64,000 bases of DNA from JBBDWJ01 sp963824095 (GCA_963824095.1 CAWGNS010000014.1:806001-870000), one strand, 5' to 3'; positions 51,078 through 60,231 are shown, numbered from the stretch's first letter. Notes: generated by a model from the sequence alone, not told the origin. Numbers and translations are program-made.

Positions 51078-51537
51078 GGTCGGAGAGGCCTGGGAGCTGC
51101 CGGAACGGCCATGGGCGTATTCTAAATCACAGAACAGAGCGGTATGACCCGACCCGGTCGCACGGCCCGTCCGGCACTATCCGCTGGGCGGTTGCTGTGG
51201 GGCAGAGGCCTCGGATTGGCGTGGAAACCGGGCGAGTTTCAAGGAGTCCCCGAGACTCTCGCCAGGCGTATTTTCTCCCTTGTTTTCAATGGGTTACGAC
51301 AGTAGATCGGGTCAGGGCCACGCTCCGTTCAACGCCCCCATTTCACCATCGGGCTGCCGATTCGCACCATTCGATTGTTTCCCATAGGCTACACCGGGTG
51401 ACTTTCGTAAGCTAAGCAGTTAGATAAGTAGAATTCTCGCTGTGTGTCGCGGCTTACGGTTTTCACCGCTGCGATCCCTGGCGTAGCGGTCCTGGCGACT
51501 GCGTTCTCATCCAGAAGCACTCATAGGAGATTGTCTC
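51078..51537. other. 460-bp divergent intergenic region of queG and the Tes-like gene
   Basis: No gene and no member of the hairpin families. The section from about 51260 to 51440 is less GC-rich than its surroundings and probably holds the promoters (for example AAGCTAAGCAGTTAGATAAG). No riboswitch fold I recognise. AGGAG just upstream of 51538 is the ribosome site of the radical SAM gene. Confidence 0.45.
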
Positions 51538-53643
51538 ATGCACAGACCGGTCAAGTATCTCGAGAAGGGCCTGAGCAAGGTCGCCGGCAAGATGTACCGC
51601 ACGATCCGCTACCTCGACGACAAGCGCGATCCGAATCCGTCGTTCACGCCGAAGTGGACCGACAAGAAGATGATGAAGTCGTGGGAGCGCACCAAACCGC
51701 CGCTGGGCTGGCCGCGGCAGACCGATTCGCTGTGCCCCAAGTGCGTCACCGAAGCGCGCGCCCGGATTATCAACGGCGAGGTTGAAGTCGAAGTCCTGAA
51801 GGAACAGAAAGTCGGCGAGGTCAAGGCGACAATTATCGAGCGCGACGGCCAGATCTGGATGGTCAAGGACTGCCCCCGCCATGGGCGTATCGAAGACCTG
51901 ATGGCGATCGACTCGAAGTTCCTGGAGCACATCGAGTCGCAGTTCCCCGGCCGCGACATCCGCGCGCACAACGACAAGGACCTGCACAACCACGGTTCGA
52001 GCACGGTGAAGTTCGGCCGCGGCGCAGTGCTCACCGTCGACCTCACCAACCGCTGCAACATGATGTGCGACCCCTGCTTCATGGACGCCAACCAGGTTGG
52101 CTTCGTCCACGAACTGGAGTGGGACGAGATCAAGACGATTCTCGACAATGCCATCAAGATCAAGCCCCGCCGCCAGATGTCGGTGCAGTTCTCGGGCGGC
52201 GAGCCGACGATGTCGCCCTACTTCCTGCAAGCGGTGCGCTACGCGCGCGAAGTCGGCTACAACAGCGTGCAGGCGGCGACCAACGGAATCGAGTTCGCCA
52301 AGAGCAGAGAGTTTGCCGAGCTGGCTGCTGATGCAGGCCTCCGCTATGCTTACCTTCAGTTTGACGGCATCGGCAATGCCCCGAATCAGCACCGCAAGAT
52401 CGGCAACCTTTTCGATGTGAAGTTGAAGGCGATCGACAACATGCACGCCGCCGGGACGGAAATCATCCTGGTGACGACGCTCGTCAACAACGTCAACAAC
52501 GAAGAGGTTGGTCCGATCATCAATTTTGCGCGGGACAACCCGGGCAAAATCGCCTTCATCGCGTTCCAGCCGGTGTCCTTCACTGGGCGCGATGAAGAGA
52601 TCACCGACGAGCGGCGCCTCCGCCAGCGCTACACGCTCTCGCACCTCGCGCATGACGTGAGGGATCAGGTCGGTATCACCGAGCCCTGCCGCGACTGGTT
52701 CCCGATTTCGATCATGGGAGCTTTCGCCGACGCCGCCGACGTGGCGCACGGCCCCGAAGCCCACTGGGGACAGGTGAGCTGCGGCTGCCACCCCAACTGC
52801 GGCGTGGGCACGGCGCTGATGATCAACAAGAAGACCAAGGACATGGCGCCGGTGGCCGAGTTCATCAACGTGCCGCAGTTCGTGCAGGATATTCGCAAGA
52901 TCACCGACGCGGGCCGCAGCAAGTGGATCACCAACCTTCAGATGGGCCTGGCCCTGCTGAAGAACTACGATTCTTACAAGGCGCCGAAGTCGTTCGACAT
53001 GTTCGCGCTGCTCAAGAAGTTCGATAAGTCGTTCGCGCTCAGCGGCAAGAACTACGGCCGCGGGGTGGCGCGCCGCAACGATCCCTGGAATTTCCTGTTT
53101 GTCGCCGGAATGTGGTTCCAGGATCTGTTCAACTACGACTTCCGCCGCACGGAGATGTGCATCATCCCCTACGGCACGCAGGAAGGCGAGATTTCGTTCT
53201 GTGCGTACAACACGGGCATCGGCTGGAGGAACATCATCGAGAAGATGCACATGACCTCCACGCTGAGCAAGTGGTACGACGAGCACGGTCGGCACAAGAT
53301 CTATGCCGGCGGCCGCAGTGTGGATCTGCCCGACGTCGCGCACGCCTTGCAGATCGACGCCGAAGTGGCGGCGCGCGGCGCGCAAGTTTCCGACGGTCCG
53401 GCGAACGCGCGCGAGGAGAAGATCATCGAGCGCGACCGCAAACTGGCGGAGCAGGTGGCAAGCAAGAAGGTCATCCTCGGGCCCGAAGAAGAAGAGCGCC
53501 TGATGAAGATGTACCGCCAGCATGTTCTCAAGGAAGAGGCCCCCAAGGGCCCGCAACTGGTCCAGATCGGTGGGATGAAGAAGCCCGCCGCCCCGCCGGC
53601 TCCCAAGCACGACGAAGAGTTGGTCGGCATGAGCGGGGATTAG
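51538..53643 (+). CDS. Radical SAM enzyme of the tetraether-synthase (Tes) type
   Basis: 701 residues from ATG 51538, AGGAG 9 bp upstream. An N-terminal iron site is suggested by LCPKC (Cys66, 69) and DCPRHG (Cys112). The radical SAM motif NRCNMMCDPCF has Cys173, 177, 180, followed by FSGGEPTMSP. Further conserved cysteines, Cys384, SCGCHPNCG (415, 417, 421) and CIIPYGTQEGEISFCAYN (541, 555), are placed like the auxiliary-cluster ligands of archaeal Tes. Tes joins two archaeal lipid tails through a carbon-carbon bond. Acidobacteria are known to make iso-diabolic acid and branched GDGTs, so this is a candidate for that tail coupling. The roughly 100-residue charged C-terminal extension is unusual. 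A strong terminator follows. Confidence 0.8.
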   Translation: MHRPVKYLEKGLSKVAGKMYRTIRYLDDKRDPNPSFTPKWTDKKMMKSWERTKPPLGWPRQTDSLCPKCVTEARARIINGEVEVEVLKEQKVGEVKATIIERDGQIWMVKDCPRHGRIEDLMAIDSKFLEHIESQFPGRDIRAHNDKDLHNHGSSTVKFGRGAVLTVDLTNRCNMMCDPCFMDANQVGFVHELEWDEIKTILDNAIKIKPRRQMSVQFSGGEPTMSPYFLQAVRYAREVGYNSVQAATNGIEFAKSREFAELAADAGLRYAYLQFDGIGNAPNQHRKIGNLFDVKLKAIDNMHAAGTEIILVTTLVNNVNNEEVGPIINFARDNPGKIAFIAFQPVSFTGRDEEITDERRLRQRYTLSHLAHDVRDQVGITEPCRDWFPISIMGAFADAADVAHGPEAHWGQVSCGCHPNCGVGTALMINKKTKDMAPVAEFINVPQFVQDIRKITDAGRSKWITNLQMGLALLKNYDSYKAPKSFDMFALLKKFDKSFALSGKNYGRGVARRNDPWNFLFVAGMWFQDLFNYDFRRTEMCIIPYGTQEGEISFCAYNTGIGWRNIIEKMHMTSTLSKWYDEHGRHKIYAGGRSVDLPDVAHALQIDAEVAARGAQVSDGPANAREEKIIERDRKLAEQVASKKVILGPEEEERLMKMYRQHVLKEEAPKGPQLVQIGGMKKPAAPPAPKHDEELVGMSGD

Positions 53644-53680
53644 TTTTCCCTAGCAAAATTAGGTCTTTTGGTTGAGGGGA

Positions 53681-53717
53681 AAGCCCGCCGGGAATACCGG
53701 CGGGCTTTTTCTTTTTG
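53681..53717 (+). terminator. Rho-independent terminator after the Tes-like gene
   Basis: Stem AAGCCCGCCGG, loop GAATA, complementary arm CCGGCGGGCTT, then TTTCTTTTT. This is the cleanest intrinsic terminator in the window and shows the radical SAM gene is probably monocistronic. Confidence 0.9.
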
Positions 53718-53865
53718 GTGGACGCCTTGGAGAACTATGTGCGAACGCAAGCCGCCCCATCCACGGGCGGGCGCGGGCCGGTGCGGGCCTTTGTCGGGCA
53801 CAGCCTTTTCTCTTGCTTCTCAGCGCCGGCGGTATGCTACATTTGCGTCAGAAAGGAGTCCCTCT

Positions 53866-55194
53866 ATGGCTTCGGAGCTGAGTCGGCGGTTCTTTATGGG
53901 CGTCGCTTCGGCGGCGGCGTTTGTTGGGGCGCGGGCCCGGGCGGCTGCAGTGGGAGACAAGCCGGCGCTGCTGGGCGGCACGCCCGTGAGAAGCGAAGCT
54001 TTCCCTGCATGGCCCCTGATCGAAAGGAATGACGAAGAACAGTGGATGGAGGTGCTGCGCTCCAAGAAATGGTTCCGCCTCGACGGCCACTACGTAAACG
54101 ATTTTGAGAAGGTCTGGGCGGAAAAGCTTGGGGTGAAGCGGTGCGTGGCGACCAACGGAGGCACGACCGCGCTTTGGACGGCGCTGAACGTGCTCGAGGT
54201 CGGGCCCAAGGACGAGGTCATCGTCCCGCCCTACACGTTTATCGCCACGGTCAACGCCGTGCTTTTGCAGCATGCGCTGCCGGTGTTCGTCGATAGCGAC
54301 CGCGCCACGTCGCAAATCGACGCCAACAAGATCGAGGCGGCGATTACGCCGCGGACGCGGGCGATTGTGCCGGTGCAACTTGGCGGATCGATGGCCGATA
54401 TGGACCGTGTGCTGGAGGTGGCGCGCAAGCACAACGTGTTTGTGCTCGAAGACGCCTGCCAGTCGCACCTGGCCGAGTGGCGCGGCAAAAAGGCGGGCAC
54501 CCTCGGCGATATCGGCTGCTTCAGCTTTCAAGCGTCGAAGAATCTCAACAGCGGCGAGGGCGGCGCGCTGGTCACCAACAACGACGCCTGGGCGGCGCGG
54601 GCCGGGACCTTCAGCAACAACGGCGGTTTGCTGCACCGCGAACCGAGCGGACAGCGCAACCTGCATGGCTGCAACCTGCGCATGACGGAGTTTCAAGGCG
54701 CGTTGCTGCTTTCGCAGATGGAGCGGCTCGAGCAACAGGCCCGGACCCGCGAGCAAAACGCGCAGTACCTGTCGAAGATGCTCGCCGAGATCGAGGGCAT
54801 CCAGCCGCCGGGGATGTACGACGGCTGCACGCGGAACGCTTATCACATCTACATGTTCCGCTACGACGCGGAAGGGTTCGAGGGGCTGCCGCGCGAGCGG
54901 TTCCTCAAAGCGCTCGAAGCCGAGGGGATTCCATGCTCCGGGGGCTACCAGCCGCTGAACAAGAATCCGTTCCTGAAAAATACTTTCGCGACGCGCGCCT
55001 TTCAGGCGATTTACTCGCAGCGCGAGATCAGCGACTGGGACGAGCGCAATCATACACCCGAGAACGACAAGCTGTGCGAAGAAGCGGTTTGGATCGGGCA
55101 GACCCGGCTGCTAGGCCCGCGGAGCGATATGGATCAGGTGGCCGAGGCGGTGAGAAAGATTCGCAAGCATGCCGGCCTGCTGAAGGTGGCGTGA
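53866..55194 (+). CDS. DegT/DnrJ/EryC1-family aminotransferase with a Tat signal
   Basis: 442 residues from ATG 53866, AAGGAG 8 bp upstream. The N-terminus MASELSRRFFMGVASAAAF is a strong twin-arginine signal with cleavage near ARARA, so the enzyme would be exported folded with PLP bound, which is unusual for this family. PLP-binding motifs are intact: ATNGGTTAL (phosphate cup), EDACQSH with Asp196 and SFQASKNLNSGEG with the Schiff-base Lys225. PPYTFIATVNAV is also typical. Family members make amino sugars on nucleotide carriers. Here a periplasmic role, or a redirected function, is implied. The gene starts 150 bp after a terminator and appears monocistronic. Confidence 0.88.
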   Translation: MASELSRRFFMGVASAAAFVGARARAAAVGDKPALLGGTPVRSEAFPAWPLIERNDEEQWMEVLRSKKWFRLDGHYVNDFEKVWAEKLGVKRCVATNGGTTALWTALNVLEVGPKDEVIVPPYTFIATVNAVLLQHALPVFVDSDRATSQIDANKIEAAITPRTRAIVPVQLGGSMADMDRVLEVARKHNVFVLEDACQSHLAEWRGKKAGTLGDIGCFSFQASKNLNSGEGGALVTNNDAWAARAGTFSNNGGLLHREPSGQRNLHGCNLRMTEFQGALLLSQMERLEQQARTREQNAQYLSKMLAEIEGIQPPGMYDGCTRNAYHIYMFRYDAEGFEGLPRERFLKALEAEGIPCSGGYQPLNKNPFLKNTFATRAFQAIYSQREISDWDERNHTPENDKLCEEAVWIGQTRLLGPRSDMDQVAEAVRKIRKHAGLLKVA

Positions 55195-55608
55195 TCGGCG
55201 GATGGGCGCGTGCCGGGCCGGTTCGCGAGGTCGAACCGGCGCCGGTCCTCGCGTTGGCGTGGCCCTCGCGTCCGGGGGATCCCGAGGTTTGCGCGCCGGC
55301 TGTCTCTGCCCATTCGGCGGACTGGTGGGACCTGGAACCCCGCGCCGCGGTGCCCATCTGGGCCCAAAGAGCTTGTTCCGATAGCGGGATTTGTTGTCCC
55401 GCAGGCGCACATTCGACCTGCCTGCTCTCTGCAGAACTCCCTTATTATCAATAATCTAGACGACCGCAAGGGGTGGCCCTCGGCTTGCGCTCGTCTTTCT
55501 CAACCCCAGGCGCGGAGAACGTGCTGGCGGTCCCGGTCGACCCGCTGCCTTTCTACCCCATCGAAGGCAGCGCCCCGCCGTTCTCCGCGCCCTCAGGAGT
55601 CCAATACG
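55195..55608. other. Gene-free gap upstream of the TolC-like gene
   Basis: No gene or hairpin repeat. The most AT-rich part, TTATTATCAATAATCTAG at about 55442-55459, is a likely promoter site for the TolC-like gene. AGGAGT at 55595-55600 is its ribosome site. Confidence 0.45.
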
Positions 55609-57561
55609 ATGGCGATACAACGCATGATGCTGAGCCTTGTGCTCGTGACCGCGGCAGCCGCCGCGCTGCCGGCGCAGACAGTGCCGTCCCCGTCCCCGTT
55701 GAGGTCCCAGCCCGACTACAGCAAGGGCGCCAGCGCTTGGCCCAATCTGGGGCGGGTGTATGAGACGCCGCAGGTGGCGCCGCTGGTGCTGCACGATTCC
55801 AACCGCGTGGAGCGGCTGATCTACAACGGCAAGCTCTACCTTTCGCTGGGCGACGCGATCGCGTTGGCGCTGGAGAACAATCTCGATGTCGCCTATGCGC
55901 GCTACGAGCCGCTGAAGGCCGACACCGACATCCTGCGCGCCAAGTCGGGGGCGCAGTTGCGCGGCGTGCAGACGCAGATCAGCACGCTGTCGACCGGGCA
56001 GTCTTCGGGCGCCGGGAGCTCGGGTGGTGGCGGCGGCTCGGGCAACATCAGCGGCGTGCAGGATAACAGCAGCTCGGGCGGCAGCTCGTCGAGCATCGGC
56101 TCGGCCAGCAGCTTTTTCGGCACCCAAAGCGTCTCGCTCGACCCGGTGCTCTACGGCCAGTATCAATGGGGCCACTACACCAACCTGCAGACCAGCAACT
56201 TCGTCACCGGCACCAGCACCGTCGTCAATCAGCAGGCCTTTTCGGGACTCGGCTTTCAAAAGGGATTCACGACCGGCGGCACGGTCAACCTGAACTGGAA
56301 CAACAGCCTGTCCGATTCCAACCAGCAGCGGCTGTTCGTCAATCCGTCGCTGCGAACCGCGCTCAATCTGCAAATCTCGCAGCCGCTGTTGCAGGGCTTT
56401 GGACGCTCGGTCAACGCGCGGCAGATCCGCGTCGCCCGCAACAACCGCGAGGTCTCCGACCTGGTGTTCAAGCAGCAGATCATCGCGGTGGTTTCGCGCA
56501 TTCAACTCTCCTACTGGGACCTGGTGACGCTGCGCGCGATGGTGGACGCACGCCGCGAAGACCTGCGCGTGGCGCAACAGCTCTACGACGACAACAAGCT
56601 GCGGGTCGGCATCGGCACCTTGGCGCCGGTCGACCTGACGCGTTCCGAAGGCGAGGTGGCGCAGCGCCGGCAAGACCTGACGCTGGCCGAAGGCCGCGTG
56701 CGGCGCCAGGAAGTGCTGATCAAGAATTCGCTCAGCGCCGATGGGCTCTCCAGCCCCTACCTGAGCAATGTCGAGATCCTTCCCACCGACGCCATGATGA
56801 AAGTTCCCGAGGTCGAGGAGATTCAGCCGGTGCAGGATCTGGTGGCTGAGGCGCTGCAGTCGCGCCCCGAGTTGGCGCAGTCGCGCATCCAGCTCACCAA
56901 CAACGATATGGACCTGAAGGCGATCCGCAACGCCATGCTGCCGTCGGTCAACGTCTACGCCAACCTCACCAACAACGGCCTGGTCGGCCAGTTCAACGAC
57001 ACCGGCGAGGGAGTCGAGGTGTCGGACTACTTTCTGGGCGGACTCGGCAAAGGCTTGGGCCAGGTTTTCCGGCGGAATTTTCCCGACTACGTGGCGGGCG
57101 TGCAGGTGAGCTTTCCGCTGAAGAACCGCCGTGCGCAGGCCGATATGGCCGCGAGCCTGTTGGAACGCCGGCAGCAGGATATCCGCCTGCGGCAGCAGGA
57201 GAACTCGATCCGCGCCGACGTCGAGAACGTCGTGATCGACTTGCAGGAGGCGCGGGCGCAGTACGAGGTGGCCCGCGAAGGGCGCGTATTGCAGGAGAAA
57301 ACGCTGGACGGCGAGCAGCAGCGCTTCAATCTGGGCCGCGCGGACATTCTGTCGGTGGTGCAGGCGCAGCGCGACCTGGCGCTGGCGCGCATTCAGGAAC
57401 TGAGTGCGCAGAATTCCTACGTGCGGGCGAGAGTGAACCTGCAATTGACGACCGGGAAGACGCTGGAGTCGAACCATATCCAGCTCGATGAAGCGTACAA
57501 GGGCACGGTCTCGCGCGAACCGGACCCGATCCCGGCGAAGGCGGAGCAGACGAAGCCTTGA
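55609..57561 (+). CDS. TolC-like outer-membrane efflux protein
   Basis: 650 residues from ATG 55609, AGGAGT upstream, Sec signal LSLVLVTAAAAALPAQT. The mature protein has the duplicated TolC layout: LSLGDAIALALENNLDVAYAR, then QPLLQGFGRSVNARQIRVARNN, helical hairpins (DLVTLRAMVDARREDLRVAQ), then a second repeat VAEALQSRPELAQSRIQLT, VSFPLKNRRAQADMAAS and the closing LGRADILSVVQAQRDLALAR. About 40 residues near 125-165 are almost pure Ser/Gly, an extra loop in the first half. Such trimeric channels serve RND or ABC pumps, but no partner gene is adjacent. An inverted family A pair follows. Confidence 0.9.
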   Translation: MAIQRMMLSLVLVTAAAAALPAQTVPSPSPLRSQPDYSKGASAWPNLGRVYETPQVAPLVLHDSNRVERLIYNGKLYLSLGDAIALALENNLDVAYARYEPLKADTDILRAKSGAQLRGVQTQISTLSTGQSSGAGSSGGGGGSGNISGVQDNSSSGGSSSSIGSASSFFGTQSVSLDPVLYGQYQWGHYTNLQTSNFVTGTSTVVNQQAFSGLGFQKGFTTGGTVNLNWNNSLSDSNQQRLFVNPSLRTALNLQISQPLLQGFGRSVNARQIRVARNNREVSDLVFKQQIIAVVSRIQLSYWDLVTLRAMVDARREDLRVAQQLYDDNKLRVGIGTLAPVDLTRSEGEVAQRRQDLTLAEGRVRRQEVLIKNSLSADGLSSPYLSNVEILPTDAMMKVPEVEEIQPVQDLVAEALQSRPELAQSRIQLTNNDMDLKAIRNAMLPSVNVYANLTNNGLVGQFNDTGEGVEVSDYFLGGLGKGLGQVFRRNFPDYVAGVQVSFPLKNRRAQADMAASLLERRQQDIRLRQQENSIRADVENVVIDLQEARAQYEVAREGRVLQEKTLDGEQQRFNLGRADILSVVQAQRDLALARIQELSAQNSYVRARVNLQLTTGKTLESNHIQLDEAYKGTVSREPDPIPAKAEQTKP

Positions 57562-57584
57562 CGCCGTGGCCCGGGTGGTTCATC

Positions 57585-57701
57585 GCGGCGCGGGCCTCTG
57601 GCTGGCTGCGTCCGCCTGGGGCGGACGTTTTGGATTTTTCGGTATTCGATATGCAGACGTCGGCGCGCACGCCGACGCTGCCGGCCACAGGCCCGCGCCA
57701 C
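57585..57701. repeat. Inverted family A pair (A10 plus, A11 minus) in the TolC/DUF4097 gap
   Basis: A10 is 57585-57629: head GCGGCGCG, stem I GGCC-TCT-GGCT (G-U), stem II CGTCCGCC-TGG-GGCGGACG. A11 is 57656-57701 on the minus strand: stem II CGTCGGCG-TGCG-CGCCGACG. The rest of the 314-bp gap (57562-57875) holds no gene. Confidence 0.8.
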
Positions 57702-57875
57702 GAACTGCTCGGCCTGAGCGCCAACGCGGGCTTGCGCCACGGCCCGTCGGCTTGCGCGAGATTTTCGCGGACACAGACCTGTCCGAGTCCAACAGGGTGC
57801 CGGCCGGCGCAGATGCGGTGTCTAACGAGATCGGGCCTTGGGGGCCCCGCAGGGAAGAGCAGGGAGGAGAATGGG

Positions 57876-58707
57876 ATGCTTCAAACGAAACGTCGTTGGC
57901 TGGCAGCCGCGCGATACGCCGGCTTGCTGGCTCTGTGCGCTGGCTCGCTGCTTGCCCAGCAGCGCGACAACCGCGAGCCGCAGCTCAATTGCGAGGAGCA
58001 TTGGGATACCGACCGCGGTGTGCGGCATTGCGAGATGCAAGAGATTACGATTCCCGCCGGCAACGCCAGGATCGTCGTCGACGAGGTTCGCAACGGCGGC
58101 GTGTCGGTGAAGGGATGGGCGCGCAACGAGATCTGGGTGCGGGCGCAGATCCGCACGCGGGCCGCTAGCGAGCCAGGCAGCGCAGGAACTGGCGCGGCAG
58201 GTCCACATCGAGACCGCCGGGTCCAGGATTCGCGGCAGCGGTCCGCAGCCCGACGCGGATCACGAATGGTCGGTGGGCTTTGAAATCTTCGTGCCCAACC
58301 GCTCCGACCTGTTGCTGAGCACGCGCAATGGCGGCATTCATGTGTCGGACGTCGAGGGTGAAATCGAGTTCGAAACCAGTAACGGCGGCGTGTCGCTGGA
58401 GAGGCTGGCGGGCGACGTCAGCGGACACACCCGCAATGGCGGCGTTTCGATCGATCTCGCCGGCGACCACTGGGAAGGCCAGCGCCTGGAGGTCGAAACG
58501 CGCAACGGCGGGGTGAAGATGGACATACCGGGGAACTACTCGGCGCGCGTCGAGACCGAGACGGTGAACGGGCCGATCAAGGTGGAGTTCCCGGTTCGGG
58601 TGCAGGGCAATATCGGCAAGCGCCTGTCGTTTCAGCTTGGCTCAGGCGGCGGGCTGGTGCGCGCGGTGACGACCAACGGCGGAGTAGTGATCCGGCGCAA
58701 GTCGTAG
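57876..58707 (+). CDS. Exported DUF4097-type beta-solenoid protein, frameshifted
   Basis: Restored protein of 276 residues. ATG 57876 has GGAGGAGA upstream; the signal is YAGLLALCAGSLLAQQ. The mature part is a DUF4097 beta-solenoid: the NGG turn recurs six times (RNGGVSV, RNGGIHV, SNGGVSL, RNGGVSI, RNGGVKM, TNGGVVI) at intervals of about 18-60 residues. At 58173-58174 an extra C in GAGCCAGGCA shifts the frame; without it the sequence reads QAAQELARQVHIETAG and joins the second half. The context GAGCCAG is the same as in the radical SAM gene at 22843. DUF4097 proteins are periplasmic adhesin-like; the function is unknown. Confidence 0.8.
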
Positions 58708-58731
58708 GCGGATCGCACTGCTTGCGGCGGG

Positions 58732-60006
58732 TCAGCGGGCCGGGGGTTTGACGGTGTTTTCGCCGCGAACCTTGTCGAGGGTCTTGCGCAGCTTGTCGAG
58801 CATGTGGGTGACGGTGGAAGGGTTGGCCTCGCTGGCGGACTTGTCGCCGACGGCGCCGGATTCTTCCGATTCGGGCATCAGATCGATGCCGGCCAACTCG
58901 GCGGCAAAGCGGCGGTAGGCGCGGCCCAGGTCGCAGTCCGGATCGACGACGCGCCCGGCGGCGGTGGCCGCGCGCACCTGAGCGTAGTCGTTGGGCAAGG
59001 CGCCGCCCAGCTTGCGGCCGATCAGCATCTCAATCTCTTCGAGCGACTCGCCTTCCTGATGGCGGTTGAGCAGCACGCGCACGCGATCGTTGCGCACGGT
59101 GCGGGCCTCCAACTCGTGGATGCGCCGGCGTGCCAGAAAGACCGAAGAATTCTCCGCGGTGCAGACGATGTGAACGCGCGCGGCGCGCGTGACGATCGCC
59201 TCGGTGCAGTCGTTGACGACCTCGGGCAAATCGACGATGACGAAGTCGTAGCGCGGCGAGGCGAACGCCAGCAGGCGGTGGTATTCCCAGGGCGTGAAAC
59301 GCCAGGTGTTTCTCCCCCAGGGTGTCGGCAGCAGGTCGAGGCCCTGCGCCTTGGTCACCAGCCGATCCCAGACGCTGTCGTCGAGCGAGTCGCTGAGTTC
59401 GAGTGCGTCGACGATGGATTGTTGCGGGTCGAGCCGGAGCAGCACCGGCAGCAGCCCGGAATGCAGGTCGGACTCCAGGATCAGGATCTTCTTGTGCCAC
59501 TCGCGAGCCAGCGCAGCGGCGACATTGAGCGCCGTCGTCGTGGCGCCGCTGCCGGCTTTGGCGGGCAGAAACGCGATGACGTTTTCGTGAGCGCGGGTGC
59601 GTTCGAGCTCGATCGTCTTTCCAATGGCGCGCTTGAGGTCTTCGTCGGTGCACGGAATACGCAGAAAATCGCTGACGCCGGCCTGGGCGGCTTCATAACG
59701 CCGTTCGGGCGTGATTGACTCACCGAAACCGATGACGGCGGTCGACTGCGAAGCGGCCTGAACGTCGCGGGCGGTCCTGAGCGCCGTGTCGCTGCCGTTG
59801 ATTTCGAGGAAAACGACTTCGGGCTCGTAGGAGTTGAGCAGACGCACCAGGTGATGCAACGTGGGGTATTCGTTGATGACCTTGTAGACCTCGATGTCGC
59901 GGCGGCCGGCGAACTGCCGATAAAGGTAGTCCGTGGATTCGCCACTGGGACCAAAGATCATGGCCCCCAGGCCACGCGGGCCGCGGTTGATGGTTCGCTC
60001 TTTCAT
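58732..60006 (-). CDS. CpaE/TadZ-like ATPase with an N-terminal receiver-like domain
   Basis: 424 residues from ATG 60004-60006 (MKERTINRGPRGLGAMIF), GAGGA upstream. The first 125 residues fold like a pseudo-receiver (VVFLEINGSDTALRTARDV, AAQAGVSDFLRIPCTDEDL). A MinD/ParA-type ATPase follows: the deviant P-loop KAGSGATTTALNVA, DLHSGLLPVLL and FVIVDLPEVVND. GATT in place of GKTT is typical of CpaE. These proteins localise type IVc (Tad) pilus machinery at the pole. No other tad genes are present, so its system, if any, is encoded elsewhere. It is minus strand, with 226 bp between its start and the stop of the TonB receptor gene. Confidence 0.85.
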   Translation of the reverse strand: MKERTINRGPRGLGAMIFGPSGESTDYLYRQFAGRRDIEVYKVINEYPTLHHLVRLLNSYEPEVVFLEINGSDTALRTARDVQAASQSTAVIGFGESITPERRYEAAQAGVSDFLRIPCTDEDLKRAIGKTIELERTRAHENVIAFLPAKAGSGATTTALNVAAALAREWHKKILILESDLHSGLLPVLLRLDPQQSIVDALELSDSLDDSVWDRLVTKAQGLDLLPTPWGRNTWRFTPWEYHRLLAFASPRYDFVIVDLPEVVNDCTEAIVTRAARVHIVCTAENSSVFLARRRIHELEARTVRNDRVRVLLNRHQEGESLEEIEMLIGRKLGGALPNDYAQVRAATAAGRVVDPDCDLGRAYRRFAAELAGIDLMPESEESGAVGDKSASEANPSTVTHMLDKLRKTLDKVRGENTVKPPAR

Positions 60007-60231
60007 AGAATCCTCGCCAAAGGACCGCGGCTTTTGCCGCCCCAAATCGGGGAGCGCGGCCGGGCGAGCAACAGGTTGTAAGGCCTAGCTTAGTGTGGCG
60101 TTGCCAGCCGGCGGAGGGCCATGAGGAAGTCACCTTAAACGGTGCTAGGAGGGGGAGCTTATGACGCTGGTGGCGGGTTGCAGTGACGCCGGGCCTTCAG
60201 ACGCGGGTTGGCCTGGCCGGGCGCGGGATGC

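Noticed and set aside
51463..53610. 715-codon frame opposite the Tes-like gene
   Set aside because: No domain signature; the plus-strand protein has all expected cysteine motifs, a good ribosome site and a terminator.
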